A stretch of 64,000 nucleotides of DNA, taken from positions 1 through 64,000 of the forward strand of contig NZ_JBLZFZ010000018.1 of NCBI RefSeq assembly GCF_050753385.1, in the 5' to 3' direction. Both the position numbers and the translations under genes were made by a program. How positions within the stretch are numbered: the stretch's first letter is position 1; each line of letters opens with the position of its first letter. The notes below the pieces were generated by a model. The model was not told where the DNA came from. It worked only from the letters and a program-made list of their open reading frames with translations, and searched no databases. Below, one piece after another: positions 1 through 6,301 of this stretch. This DNA comes from Pantanalinema rosaneae (GTDB lineage Bacteria > Cyanobacteriota > Cyanobacteriia > Leptolyngbyales > Leptolyngbyaceae).

Positions 1-241
1 CGTCTAATGGGTCCGACTTTTTGCAATCTCTACAACTTTTGTCCCGTACTTAGATAGAAAACACACAAATAGAAAGCAAACAGGCATTTTCTTAATTCAA
101 ATCGTTGCAAGCTAAAAGCGATCGCGGTGTCGTGTGGTGCGATCGGTCAAGCAATTATCATCTAATAGAGTGCCAACAGCACTGACCTCCAAGCCATAGT
201 TAGCGATAAAATGGGCTAATCTGTAAATATGAAATTGTCAT

Positions 242-463
242 ATGACTAATCGCCTAGAAGTCGAGTTAGCGATTAAGCAACTGCCAGAGAGTGAAATTCG
301 CGCTCTGGCAAACTGGCTGCAAGAATATCTTGATGAAATGTGGGACAGACAGATTGAAGCAGATGTGGCAGCAGGGAAATTAGATCACCTGATTGCTAGA
401 GCAGAGGCAGATATAGCGACCAACAACATCAGAGATTTAGATGAAGTCCTTCGCGACGGCTGA
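242..463 (+). CDS. putative antitoxin of a type II toxin-antitoxin pair
   Basis: Small (73 aa), acidic protein with a helical-looking N-terminal half (LPESEIRALANWLQEYL) and an Asp/Glu-rich tail. Proteins of this size and composition commonly precede ParE/HigB-type toxins and neutralise them by direct binding; that role is inferred, and no DNA-binding motif is recognised. The last 23 bases overlap the start of the toxin-like gene at 441 in another frame, which suggests coupled translation. The ATG at 242 is used because it precedes all the conserved-looking sequence. It could instead be an unrelated small protein. Confidence 0.6.
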   Translation: MTNRLEVELAIKQLPESEIRALANWLQEYLDEMWDRQIEADVAAGKLDHLIARAEADIATNNIRDLDEVLRDG

Positions 464-698
464 TTTTTGGCAAGCATACGCTGAATTGTCACCTGACATG
501 AAAGAGCAAGCGCGAAAAGCGTACAGGCTTTGGAAGGAAAACTCACTTCATCCCTCTCTACATTTCAAAAAAGTTGGTAAAAAACTTTGGTCTGCTCGGA
601 TCAGTGCTGGCTATCGAGCCTTAGCCTTAAAAGAAGGTGAAGATTATTACTGGTTCTGGATTGGTGAGCATGACGAATACGAAAGTTTTTTGAATTAG
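441..698 (+). CDS. RelE/ParE/HigB-superfamily toxin-like protein
   Basis: An 85-residue basic protein with the layout of a RelE/ParE-fold toxin: an N-terminal helix pair (FWQAYAELSPDMKEQARKAY), then LWSARISAGYRALAL, matching the 'vwsvRvg.gyRal' strand of this superfamily, and a final strand (YYWFWIGEHDEYESFL) like the 'fyWIgtHaeYd..l' ending of HigB/ParE relatives. Members act as mRNA interferases or gyrase poisons; which applies here cannot be told. The start lies inside the 3' end of the antitoxin-like gene at 242, the usual arrangement for such pairs. Confidence 0.75.
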   Translation: MKSFATADFWQAYAELSPDMKEQARKAYRLWKENSLHPSLHFKKVGKKLWSARISAGYRALALKEGEDYYWFWIGEHDEYESFLN

Positions 699-793
699 TG
701 GATTTTTGGTAAACCAGCCAACAAGTCATTGGAGCAGTGATTGAGAATTTTTACATTTATGTTCTAGATCACACACCGATGCTCAATTTAGCC

Positions 794-951
794 GTTAGCC
801 TATTCTATTTTATGTAGGGCATTCGCTTGATCTCCTCCCTCCACTGTTGCGGAAATTGCCACCTTCATGGCTCAGGTAAAATGGAGAGGCAAGGCTGAAA
901 CCGAGGGAAAGCTTATGGTAGTTCGCCAACGACGTTACAGCAAAGAAGAGT
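794..951 (+). repeat. direct repeat copy 1 (leader and 5' end of the 915 gene)
   Basis: This stretch, with the leader and first codons of the small gene at 915, recurs at 1666-1823 with scattered substitutions and small indels. Shared blocks include CTTGATCT.CTCCCTCCACTG, TTCATGGCTCAGGTAAAATG and TTCGCCAACGACGTTACAGC. Because the repeat starts upstream of the coding region, the promoter was probably copied too. Confidence 0.85.
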
Positions 952-1187
952 TAGCTCGACGTGGGCAAGAACTCTATGAGTCTGGCATTCGGCAGCAAGT
1001 CGAAACAGGCAATCAGGGCAAAATTGTGGCGATCGACATTGAAACCGGAGAGTTTGAAGTCGATGAGACCCTTATGGGTGCAACTGAGCGGCTCTATGAA
1101 CGCCAGCCTGATGCTCAACCTTGGACGCTTCGGGTTGGGCACAGCGCTGTCTATCATTTTGGTTCGAGGAGTTTGAAAAAGGATTAA
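915..1187 (+). CDS. small protein coupled to an aspartic protease; family not recognised
   Basis: About 90 aa from the ATG at 915 (MVVRQRRYSKEELARRG). An in-frame ATG lies upstream at 867. The later start is preferred because the duplicated copy at 1666-1823 keeps the reading frame after the equivalent ATG but has a stop just after the upstream one. The protein has a basic N-terminus and a charged body (IVAIDIETGEFEVDETLMGATERL) with no motif I can assign. Its TAA overlaps the ATG of the clan AA protease by one base (TAATG), so the two are very likely co-translated. Small proteins in this position are often antitoxin-like partners; that is inference. Confidence 0.6.
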   Translation: MVVRQRRYSKEELARRGQELYESGIRQQVETGNQGKIVAIDIETGEFEVDETLMGATERLYERQPDAQPWTLRVGHSAVYHFGSRSLKKD

Positions 1188-1555
1188 TGATTTATGGAGT
1201 TGTTAATTTCCGTTATGAATTAACGCTTCCCCTCATAGTCAGGAACTCAAATGGGCAACGAGAGTTTGTCAATACCGTAATTGACACCGGATTTGATGGA
1301 TTCTTGTCTTTGCCCTCTGAAATAATTGTTCGTCTTGGATTGCCTTGGAGAACTTCCAATATAGCGACCCTGGGGGATGGTAGCAAAACGCTGCTTGACT
1401 TTTACACTGGAACCGTAATCTGGGATGGACAGTATCGCTCGATCGATATTGCCGAAGCCGAAACGGAACCCCTGCTAGGATTGGCAATACTTCGCGGATA
1501 TCGATTGCAGGTCGATAATGTTGAGGGCGGTATCGTCAAGATTGAAGCGTTGTGA
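1187..1555 (+). CDS. clan AA aspartic protease (retropepsin-like)
   Basis: A 122-residue protein with the active-site motif D-T-G-F-D-G at residues 33-38, a central flexible region, and the second hydrophobic motif EPLLGLAIL near residues 98-106, the pattern of single-domain retropepsin-like proteases that work as dimers. No signal peptide or membrane segment, so it should be cytoplasmic, unlike the secreted relative at 42542. The ATG overlapping the previous stop (TAATG) is chosen over an upstream TTG at 1121. Substrate unknown. The pairing with the 915 gene suggests a two-gene module possibly related to toxin-antitoxin systems. Confidence 0.75.
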   Translation: MIYGVVNFRYELTLPLIVRNSNGQREFVNTVIDTGFDGFLSLPSEIIVRLGLPWRTSNIATLGDGSKTLLDFYTGTVIWDGQYRSIDIAEAETEPLLGLAILRGYRLQVDNVEGGIVKIEAL

Positions 1556-1665
1556 TTGTGTACGAGGACGATCGGTGAGGTACGGTCTAACAACCTAATT
1601 GGAGCGGACTGAACAAGTTTAGTCGGTGTTACAGCAAAAGTTACTAACAGCCGTTCAATTGAAAC

Positions 1666-1823
1666 GTTAACCTACTCTATTTCATGTAGGACGTTCTTCG
1701 CTTGATCTACTCCCTCCACTGTTGCAGAAATTGCCACATTCATGGCTCAGGTAAAATGAAGAGGCAAGGCTGCAACCGAGAAAAAGTCTATGGGAGTTCG
1801 CCAACGACGTTACAGCAAAGCAG
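1666..1823 (+). repeat. direct repeat copy 2 (decayed leader duplication)
   Basis: Second copy of the leader and 5' coding segment found at 794-951. The copy ends abruptly a few codons into the gene, after which the sequences are unrelated. It lies upstream of the DUF433/DUF5615 pair and may supply that pair with a promoter. Confidence 0.85.
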
Positions 1824-1843
1824 CGATCTTTTGGTCATTTTGA
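1790..1843 (+). pseudogene. truncated remnant of the 915-type small gene
   Basis: Within repeat copy 2 the equivalent ATG opens a frame reading MGVRQRRYSKAAIFWSF and then stops, 17 residues long. The first ten residues match the start of the 915 product (MVVRQRRYSK) apart from one substitution, and homology then ends. This is a 5' gene fragment left by duplication or recombination. Downstream text in another frame (LPVRTLAAVAQYIADKL, about 1850-1900) faintly resembles a small antitoxin N-terminus, but no intact gene is visible there. Confidence 0.6.
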
Positions 1844-1969
1844 AATCATTACCAGTGAGAACTTTAGCAGCAGTGGCTCAATACATTGCAGATAAGCTCT
1901 CACACTATTCTCGGTCTGTAGGCAGCAAAAGTTCCTATTATAATAAACAAAATTCTCTCATACCACTTT

Positions 1970-2194
1970 ATGGACTACCAACACATCATCACGATTGAAC
2001 CTGGAAAACGCAGCGGCAAGCCGTGTATTCGGGGAATGCGAATCACAGTGTACGATGTTTTGGAATATTTGGCAGGTGGAATGACCGAGGCAGAAATTCT
2101 TGAGGATTTTTCTGAACTTACTTCGGAAGACATCAAAGCTTGTCTAGCGTTTGCCGCCGATCGTGAGAAAAAGATATTTGTGGCATCGCTGTGA
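1970..2194 (+). CDS. DUF433 domain antitoxin-like protein
   Basis: A 74-aa DUF433 protein: the opening ITIEPGKRSGKPCIRGMRIT and the helix-turn-helix-like segment VYDVLEYLAGGMTEAEIL with the following DFSELTSEDIKACLAFAADRE are diagnostic of the family. DUF433 proteins are usually encoded directly before a PIN-like DUF5615 protein and are considered the antitoxin, probably binding DNA through the HTH-like core. The stop overlaps the next start by four bases (GTGA), giving translational coupling. Confidence 0.85.
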   Translation: MDYQHIITIEPGKRSGKPCIRGMRITVYDVLEYLAGGMTEAEILEDFSELTSEDIKACLAFAADREKKIFVASL

Positions 2195-2523
2195 AGCTGC
2201 TATTGGATGAAAACCTATCAGACCGGATTATTCCCAGAATTGTCGATCTCTATCCGGATTCTGAGCATGTCAAGCCATTAGGACTGATCAATACGGATGA
2301 TGTGGTGATCTGGGAATATGCAAAGATAAATGGATTTGTGCTTGTTTCCAAAGATTCTGACTTTCACCAGCGCAGTTTACTTTATGGTCATCCCCCTAAA
2401 TTTATTTATCTTCGGATTGGCAATTGTCCAACATCGTTGATTATTCAAATTTTGATAAACAATTTTGACACAATTACTCAATTTGAAAGTAGTGAAACGG
2501 AAAGCCTTCTGGTGTTAATGTAG
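2191..2523 (+). CDS. DUF5615 PIN-like toxin
   Basis: A 110-residue protein starting MKLLLDENLSDRI, with the acidic pair D6/E7, and a second acidic cluster in VSKDSDFHQR, as in DUF5615 (PIN-like, Mut7-C related) proteins. These are predicted ribonuclease toxins paired with DUF433 antitoxins; the pairing here is classic, with a GTG start overlapping the antitoxin stop. Length is typical and nothing looks broken. Confidence 0.85.
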   Translation: MKLLLDENLSDRIIPRIVDLYPDSEHVKPLGLINTDDVVIWEYAKINGFVLVSKDSDFHQRSLLYGHPPKFIYLRIGNCPTSLIIQILINNFDTITQFESSETESLLVLM

Positions 2524-2569
2524 GGTGAATCTCTCAGGTTCCCTAGCCCTCCTGTCCTGTAACATTTAG

Positions 2570-2638
2570 TTCATCGAAACTGTTCCAGACAGCTTAGTTG
2601 AGGAGGTGCAGGCAAAAATTGAGCCATTGATCTTGTAA
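2570..2638 (+). pseudogene. possible C-terminal remnant of a MazF/PemK-like toxin gene
   Basis: One frame reads FIETVPDSLVEEVQAKIEPL before a stop, with an in-frame stop immediately upstream. This resembles the C-terminal helix of PemK/MazF-type toxins, but only about 22 codons remain. The call rests on one short stretch and could be chance. Confidence 0.25.
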
Positions 2639-2797
2639 TGAATGGTTTTAACTTGCTAACCAGAATCAAGGCTGGATGCGGGAGAAGCTAATGCGATCGC
2701 CCTGACTCTTGCGACCAACTGATGACCTTTTGCTGGTTCAACTCTGACGCAATAGCCTTTACAATGGCTTATTCCTAGCTCCTCGTCATTGTTATCT

Positions 2798-3856
2798 ATG
2801 AGTCATGCCTTTCGAGAGCTGCTTCGCAAGATTGGGAGTGGCACCCATACCAGCGAGAGCTTAACCCGCCAGGAGTCTGCTGCTGCCATGCGGATGATGT
2901 TGCTTCAGGAAGCGACCCCCGCCCAAATTGGCGCATTTATGATTGCCCACCGAATTCGTCGCCCCACCAGTACCGAACTAGCCGGAATGCTGGATGCCTA
3001 TGCGGAACTGGGACCGCAGTTAGCCCCGATCGCGGCTGATCATCCTGTGACTGTGTTTGGGGTTCCCTATGATGGGCGATCGCGAACGGCTCCCATCTTG
3101 CCCTTAACGGCGCTGATTCTGGCGACCGCCGGATGTCCAGTGTTGCTGCATGGGGGCGATCGGATGCCAACGAAAGAAGGCGATCCCTTAATCGATTACT
3201 GGAAAGGGCTGGGGGTTGATTGGTCGTTGCTGTCCTTGAGCCAAACTCAGGCGGTCTTAGAGACTACTGGCATTGGCTTTGTCTATCTACCGACCCATTT
3301 CCCCCAAGCTCACGGCTTAGTGCCCTACCGGGAGCAAATTGGTAAACGTCCCCCGTTAGCCACAATGGAACTGATGTGGTCGCCCTACGCGGGTGAAACC
3401 CATGTGGTCGCCGGATACGTCCATCCTCCCACCGAAGAACGATTTCGGGAGACGTTTGCTCACCGAGGGATCACGCAATTTACGACTGTGAAAGGGTTGG
3501 AAGGCAGTGGCGATCTACCCAGAGAACGCACTGGCATTATTGGGATGCAAGATCGCGATCGTGACTTTGAGCGCTTACACCTGCATCCTCGTGATTATGG
3601 GTTTGAAGGTACCAACGTGCCACTAGATACGACAGCAAATTTGGTGACAGCGATGCACACTGTATTACAGGGGGAACTCTCCGAACTCTGGCGATCGACC
3701 CTCTGGAATGGTGGCTTTTACCTGTGGCGACTAGGAGTTTGCTCCACGATCGCCGATGGCATCACCCATACCGAAACCCTGTTACAAACCGGACAAGTCC
3801 AACAAACCCTGCAAACCCTCCAACAAGCCATCACTCCCGCGATCGCCCATTCCTAA
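2798..3856 (+). CDS. anthranilate phosphoribosyltransferase family protein (TrpD-like)
   Basis: About 352 aa with the TrpD/nucleoside-phosphorylase II fold: a helical N-terminal domain (TRQESAAAMRMMLLQEATPAQ, then IGAFMIAHRIR), then the phosphoribosyl-binding half (VTVFGVPYDGRSRTAPILPL, VLLHGGDRMPTKEG). The glycine-rich GTGGD signature of true TrpD is replaced by GVPYDGR, so it belongs to the TrpD2/YbiB-like paralogues and is probably not the tryptophan-pathway enzyme. Some relatives bind nucleic acid rather than act as transferases. The ATG at 2798 is taken over a TTG three codons earlier. The CYTH gene follows 51 bases downstream on the same strand. Confidence 0.75.
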   Translation: MSHAFRELLRKIGSGTHTSESLTRQESAAAMRMMLLQEATPAQIGAFMIAHRIRRPTSTELAGMLDAYAELGPQLAPIAADHPVTVFGVPYDGRSRTAPILPLTALILATAGCPVLLHGGDRMPTKEGDPLIDYWKGLGVDWSLLSLSQTQAVLETTGIGFVYLPTHFPQAHGLVPYREQIGKRPPLATMELMWSPYAGETHVVAGYVHPPTEERFRETFAHRGITQFTTVKGLEGSGDLPRERTGIIGMQDRDRDFERLHLHPRDYGFEGTNVPLDTTANLVTAMHTVLQGELSELWRSTLWNGGFYLWRLGVCSTIADGITHTETLLQTGQVQQTLQTLQQAITPAIAHS

Positions 3857-3907
3857 TATCTTCCTTATCTTCCTCATCTCCCTTATCCTCCCCATCCCCA
3901 ACCTCCC

Positions 3908-4384
3908 ATGCCTACCGAAATCGAACGCAAATTCTTAGTCATCGGCGACGACTGGCGGCAACTAGCTCCTGGAGTGGTTTATTCGCAGGGATATATCGCT
4001 AAAACAGACGGACGAGTTGTGAGAGTTCGGATTGCCGGAGATCAGGGATACCTGACGATCAAAGGGGCAACCCAGGGAATTAGTCGGAGTGAATATGAGT
4101 ACGTGATTCCGATCGAGGATGCCAGGGAACTGTTGCAAACGCTCTGCGATCGACCGTTAATCGAAAAAACGCGGTACAAAATTGTGCAATCCGGGTTGGT
4201 GTGGGAAGTGGATGAGTTTGCGGGCGACAATCAAGGCTTGATCATGGCAGAGGTGGAATTAAGCGATGCCAATCAGGCGATCGACCTGCCCAGTTGGATT
4301 GGTGAGGAAGTCTCTCATGATCCGCGTTACTATAACTCGAATTTGGTGAAGTATCCGTATTCGCAGTGGGGCGGTCAGGGGTGA
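3908..4384 (+). CDS. CYTH domain protein (triphosphate tunnel metalloenzyme)
   Basis: A 158-aa single-domain CYTH protein. The N-terminal EIERKFLV is the ExExK metal-binding signature, followed by alternating charged strands (VRVRIAGDQGYLTIKG, EYEYVIP, EKTRYKIV, WEVDEFAGDNQGLIMAEVEL), which supply the Arg/Lys and Glu side chains lining the tunnel. Bacterial stand-alone enzymes of this size mostly hydrolyse inorganic triphosphate or nucleotide triphosphates in the cytoplasm; adenylate cyclase activity is less likely. Full length. Confidence 0.88.
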   Translation: MPTEIERKFLVIGDDWRQLAPGVVYSQGYIAKTDGRVVRVRIAGDQGYLTIKGATQGISRSEYEYVIPIEDARELLQTLCDRPLIEKTRYKIVQSGLVWEVDEFAGDNQGLIMAEVELSDANQAIDLPSWIGEEVSHDPRYYNSNLVKYPYSQWGGQG

Positions 4385-4426
4385 GGGCGCTAGCGAAGAT
4401 GGGGAGATGAGGGAGGTGGGGAAGTT

Positions 4427-4879
4427 ATGTCTCAGGTGGTTGAAGAGAAGTTAGGGTATTACTTTTTTGATAAGCGGTTATTGAGTCGGGCGCTGACGCG
4501 GAAAGCTTATGCGTTGGAACAACCGCAATCCTGTGAACACCAGGAAGCCTATGTGATGTTGGGGAATGCGATCGTCACAATGGTTTTAACCGAATGCTTG
4601 GTGCGGGCAGGCTATCAAACTGAAGCGGAATTATTAGTCAAAAAACTGGAATTGGAACTGGAGCGAGAAACTGTTCTGAGCCAAGTGGGTATCGCGATCG
4701 GGTTGGGCTACTTGATCAAACTGAGTGCGGTGGAACGACAACAACGAATTGAAGAACAGCCCCAGGTTTTAGTAGATACATTGGAAGCGGCGATCGCGGC
4801 AATCTACTTTGATGGGGGCTTTATGGCAGCCAGACAAGCTGTACAACGGTTGTTTAGAACGGTGTTGCCAGAAGTTTGA
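4427..4879 (+). CDS. RNase III-like domain protein with altered catalytic site
   Basis: A 150-aa protein consisting only of an RNase III-type helical domain, without a dsRNA-binding domain. The start (LGYYFFDKRLLSRALTRKAY) and the second motif (LVDTLEAAIAAIYFDGG) align with RNase III. In the signature H-N-E-R-L-E-x-L-G-D, this protein has HQEAYVMLGN: the first Glu is kept, but the second Glu is Val and the Asp is Asn. The second-motif Asp and Glu (D-T-L-E) are intact. With half the metal ligands changed, cleavage is doubtful and an RNA-binding or scaffolding role is possible. The start lies 42 bases after the CYTH stop. Confidence 0.75.
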   Translation: MSQVVEEKLGYYFFDKRLLSRALTRKAYALEQPQSCEHQEAYVMLGNAIVTMVLTECLVRAGYQTEAELLVKKLELELERETVLSQVGIAIGLGYLIKLSAVERQQRIEEQPQVLVDTLEAAIAAIYFDGGFMAARQAVQRLFRTVLPEV

Positions 4880-4987
4880 CAGTGAGACTAATCAGGATTG
4901 TTGCGCGATCGTTGCCTCAGTACAGGTGTTCAGATTTGGCGATTCCCGCGTATCCTTAGAATGACTGGACGTTGAGGAGCATTGGCA

Positions 4988-5590
4988 ATGCGTTTGGGCA
5001 AAGTGGTCAAATCCAATTCTCACTGTGACTATATTGTGCAGTTGGATGATGCGATGGATTATGCCGAACCGCCCCAGCCCGATGATTATGGGTTTGGTAG
5101 CTTCGTCCGGTTAGACTCCGACGATCGCCATTGGGCGATCGGGATTGTTTACAACTCGCAACTGTTCAATCCCATGTTTTTGAATATGGGACCTCGCCTG
5201 TCTAGCGAACCCGATCCAGTCTTTACCCCCGATCTGATCACCGAAACCCGTACCTTGCTCTGGACAGTCTTGATCGGCATGTTGGAATGGGAGAACAACA
5301 CCTTTTATGGAGTTCACGGCATTCCCAGAGTGGTGGTTCCCGTGAATACGCCGGTTTACACCATGACTCAGCAAGAGGTGTATCGGTTTCACTTGAATGC
5401 GGCTCAGAAACCCCAATTCTGTTATTACAGTCACTTACTACGCTGCGGAGGGACATTTGCCTCCCAACTGACCCAGCAGGTATTAACCGAATTAATTGAT
5501 AGCAATTTGTTTAAAGGTGCAGATCAACGAGCATTGATGGTGTTGTGTAAGGAACTGTCGTGGAAGAACACGATGGCAGCAATGCGTTAA
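4988..5590 (+). CDS. HAS-barrel domain protein, conserved in cyanobacteria
   Basis: About 200 aa beginning MRLGKVVKSNSHCDYIVQL, followed by DDYGFGSFVRL and HWAIGIVYNSQLFNP, the beta-barrel N-terminal module found in HerA-type ATPases and ATP synthases (HAS barrel). The remainder is helical and shows no Walker motif, so it is not itself an ATPase. Cyanobacterial homologues are short like this one; their function is not known to me. The ATG at 4988 follows a GAGGAG ribosome binding site; a TTG six bases earlier is less likely. It converges on the small-RNA array that begins just downstream. Confidence 0.7.
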   Translation: MRLGKVVKSNSHCDYIVQLDDAMDYAEPPQPDDYGFGSFVRLDSDDRHWAIGIVYNSQLFNPMFLNMGPRLSSEPDPVFTPDLITETRTLLWTVLIGMLEWENNTFYGVHGIPRVVVPVNTPVYTMTQQEVYRFHLNAAQKPQFCYYSHLLRCGGTFASQLTQQVLTELIDSNLFKGADQRALMVLCKELSWKNTMAAMR

Positions 5591-5608
5591 GTAATGACCC
5601 TTTAAAAC

Positions 5609-5686
5609 AAAAAACCGACGGTCTCGAAAGAAACCGATCGGCCAGTCGTGTGTTCCCTGTTGATGACTCGGCTAAAGTTGAGTCTC
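5609..5686 (-). ncRNA. Yfr2/Cyano-1-like small RNA, copy 1
   Basis: Predicted transcript of about 78 nt on the minus strand. It has a 5' stem-loop (GACTC / GAGTC arms, 5665-5684), a central apparently unpaired segment containing AACAGGGAACACACGACTGG, and a 3' intrinsic terminator (stem 5615-5641 with one bulged base, then six Us). This architecture and the GGGAACACAC core match my recollection of the cyanobacterial Yfr2 (Cyano-1) family. The 5' end is estimated from a -10-like TATTAG and is uncertain by a few bases. No open reading frame of note lies inside. Confidence 0.75.
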
Positions 5687-5739
5687 CTCTAATATCCCGG
5701 TTTTTACTGATTGGGTGAGCGATCGAAATCAACTTATCC

Positions 5740-5755
5740 AGTGATTCTCATCACA
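5740..5755. promoter_or_regulatory. CRP-type palindrome upstream of sRNA copy 1
   Basis: AGTGA-N6-TCACA. Its centre is 63.5 bases upstream of the first base of the RNA's 5' stem, about -61.5 from the estimated start, which is the classic class I position for a CRP-type activator. No good -35 box is present 17 bases upstream of the -10 element, which fits activator dependence. Confidence 0.7.
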
Positions 5756-5775
5756 AAATGAATTGGGTTTAAAAC

Positions 5776-5853
5776 AAAAAACCGACGGTCTCGAAAGAAA
5801 CCGATCGGCCAGTCGTGTGTTCCCTGTTGATGACTCGGCTAAAGTTGAGTCTC
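5776..5853 (-). ncRNA. Yfr2/Cyano-1-like small RNA, copy 2
   Basis: Identical to copy 1 across the whole unit by direct reading, with the same 5' stem-loop, central segment, terminator and -10-like box. The identity, including the spacer, points to a recent duplication or gene conversion. Confidence 0.75.
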
Positions 5854-5906
5854 CTCTAATATCCCGGTTTTTACTGATTGGGTGAGCGATCGAAATCAAC
5901 TTATCC

Positions 5907-5922
5907 AGTGATTCTCATCACA
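5907..5922. promoter_or_regulatory. CRP-type palindrome upstream of sRNA copy 2
   Basis: AGTGA-N6-TCACA, identical in sequence and in distance (63.5 bases from the stem base) to the site of copy 1. Confidence 0.7.
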
Positions 5923-5942
5923 AAATGAATTGGGTTTAAAAC

Positions 5943-6020
5943 AAAAAACCGACGGTCTCGAAAGAAACCGATCGGCCAGTCGTGTGTTCCCTGTTGATGA
6001 CTCGGCTAAAGTTGAGTCTT
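5943..6020 (-). ncRNA. Yfr2/Cyano-1-like small RNA, copy 3
   Basis: RNA region identical to copies 1 and 2 from terminator through 5' stem. The upstream spacer differs strongly: the -10-like box reads TAATAA and the flanks are changed. Conservation of the RNA over a diverged promoter spacer indicates selection on the transcript. Confidence 0.75.
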
Positions 6021-6073
6021 CTTTATTAGACCAGTTATCTAAACTTGAGTGAGCGATCGCTATCAGACTACCC

Positions 6074-6089
6074 TGTGATTTTGATCACC
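6074..6089. promoter_or_regulatory. CRP-type palindrome upstream of sRNA copy 3
   Basis: TGTGA-N6-TCACC, centred 63.5 bases upstream of the RNA stem as in the other copies. It is retained although the surrounding spacer has diverged from units 1 and 2. Confidence 0.7.
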
Positions 6090-6110
6090 ATAGCTAAATC
6101 TCTTTAAAAC

Positions 6111-6187
6111 AAAAAACCGACGGTCTCGAAGAAACCGATCGGCCAGTCGTGTGTTCCCTGTTGATGACTCGGCTAAAGTTGAGTCTT
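6111..6187 (-). ncRNA. Yfr2/Cyano-1-like small RNA, copy 4
   Basis: Same RNA with a single A missing from the terminator loop; stem arms, U-tract, central segment and 5' stem-loop are intact. The -10-like box reads TACTAA. This is the promoter-distal end of the array, closest to the EamA stop codon. Confidence 0.75.
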
Positions 6188-6240
6188 CTTTAGTATCCCG
6201 GTTAATGCAACTTTATGAAGCGATCGTGATCATACTTACG

Positions 6241-6256
6241 TGTGACGTTCATCACA
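6241..6256. promoter_or_regulatory. consensus CRP-type palindrome upstream of sRNA copy 4
   Basis: TGTGA-N6-TCACA, a perfect match to the CRP/SyCRP1 consensus half sites, again 63.5 bases from the RNA stem. A further TTTGTGAT at 6261-6268 forms an inverted repeat with the right half site. Confidence 0.75.
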
Positions 6257-6301
6257 TTTATTTGTGATCCGATAGTATTTCTCAATCTTCCTCAATCGAA
6301 C

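Larger units (their letters stand above)
5601..6256 (-). repeat. four-copy tandem array of sRNA units
   Basis: Units begin at 5601, 5768, 5935 and 6103, giving periods of 167, 167 and 168 bases. Units 1 and 2 read identical throughout. In units 3 and 4 the RNA-coding half is unchanged except for one base missing from the terminator loop of unit 4, while the promoter spacers have diverged apart from a -10-like box, a GCGATCG block and a CRP-type palindrome. The array lies between the HAS-barrel gene (convergent) and the EamA gene (same strand, upstream). Confidence 0.95.

Noticed and set aside
5601..6256. CRISPR array as an explanation for the tandem repeats
   Set aside because: Units are 167-168 bases with promoter and terminator features. 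There are no short repeats with unique spacers, and no cas genes are present.
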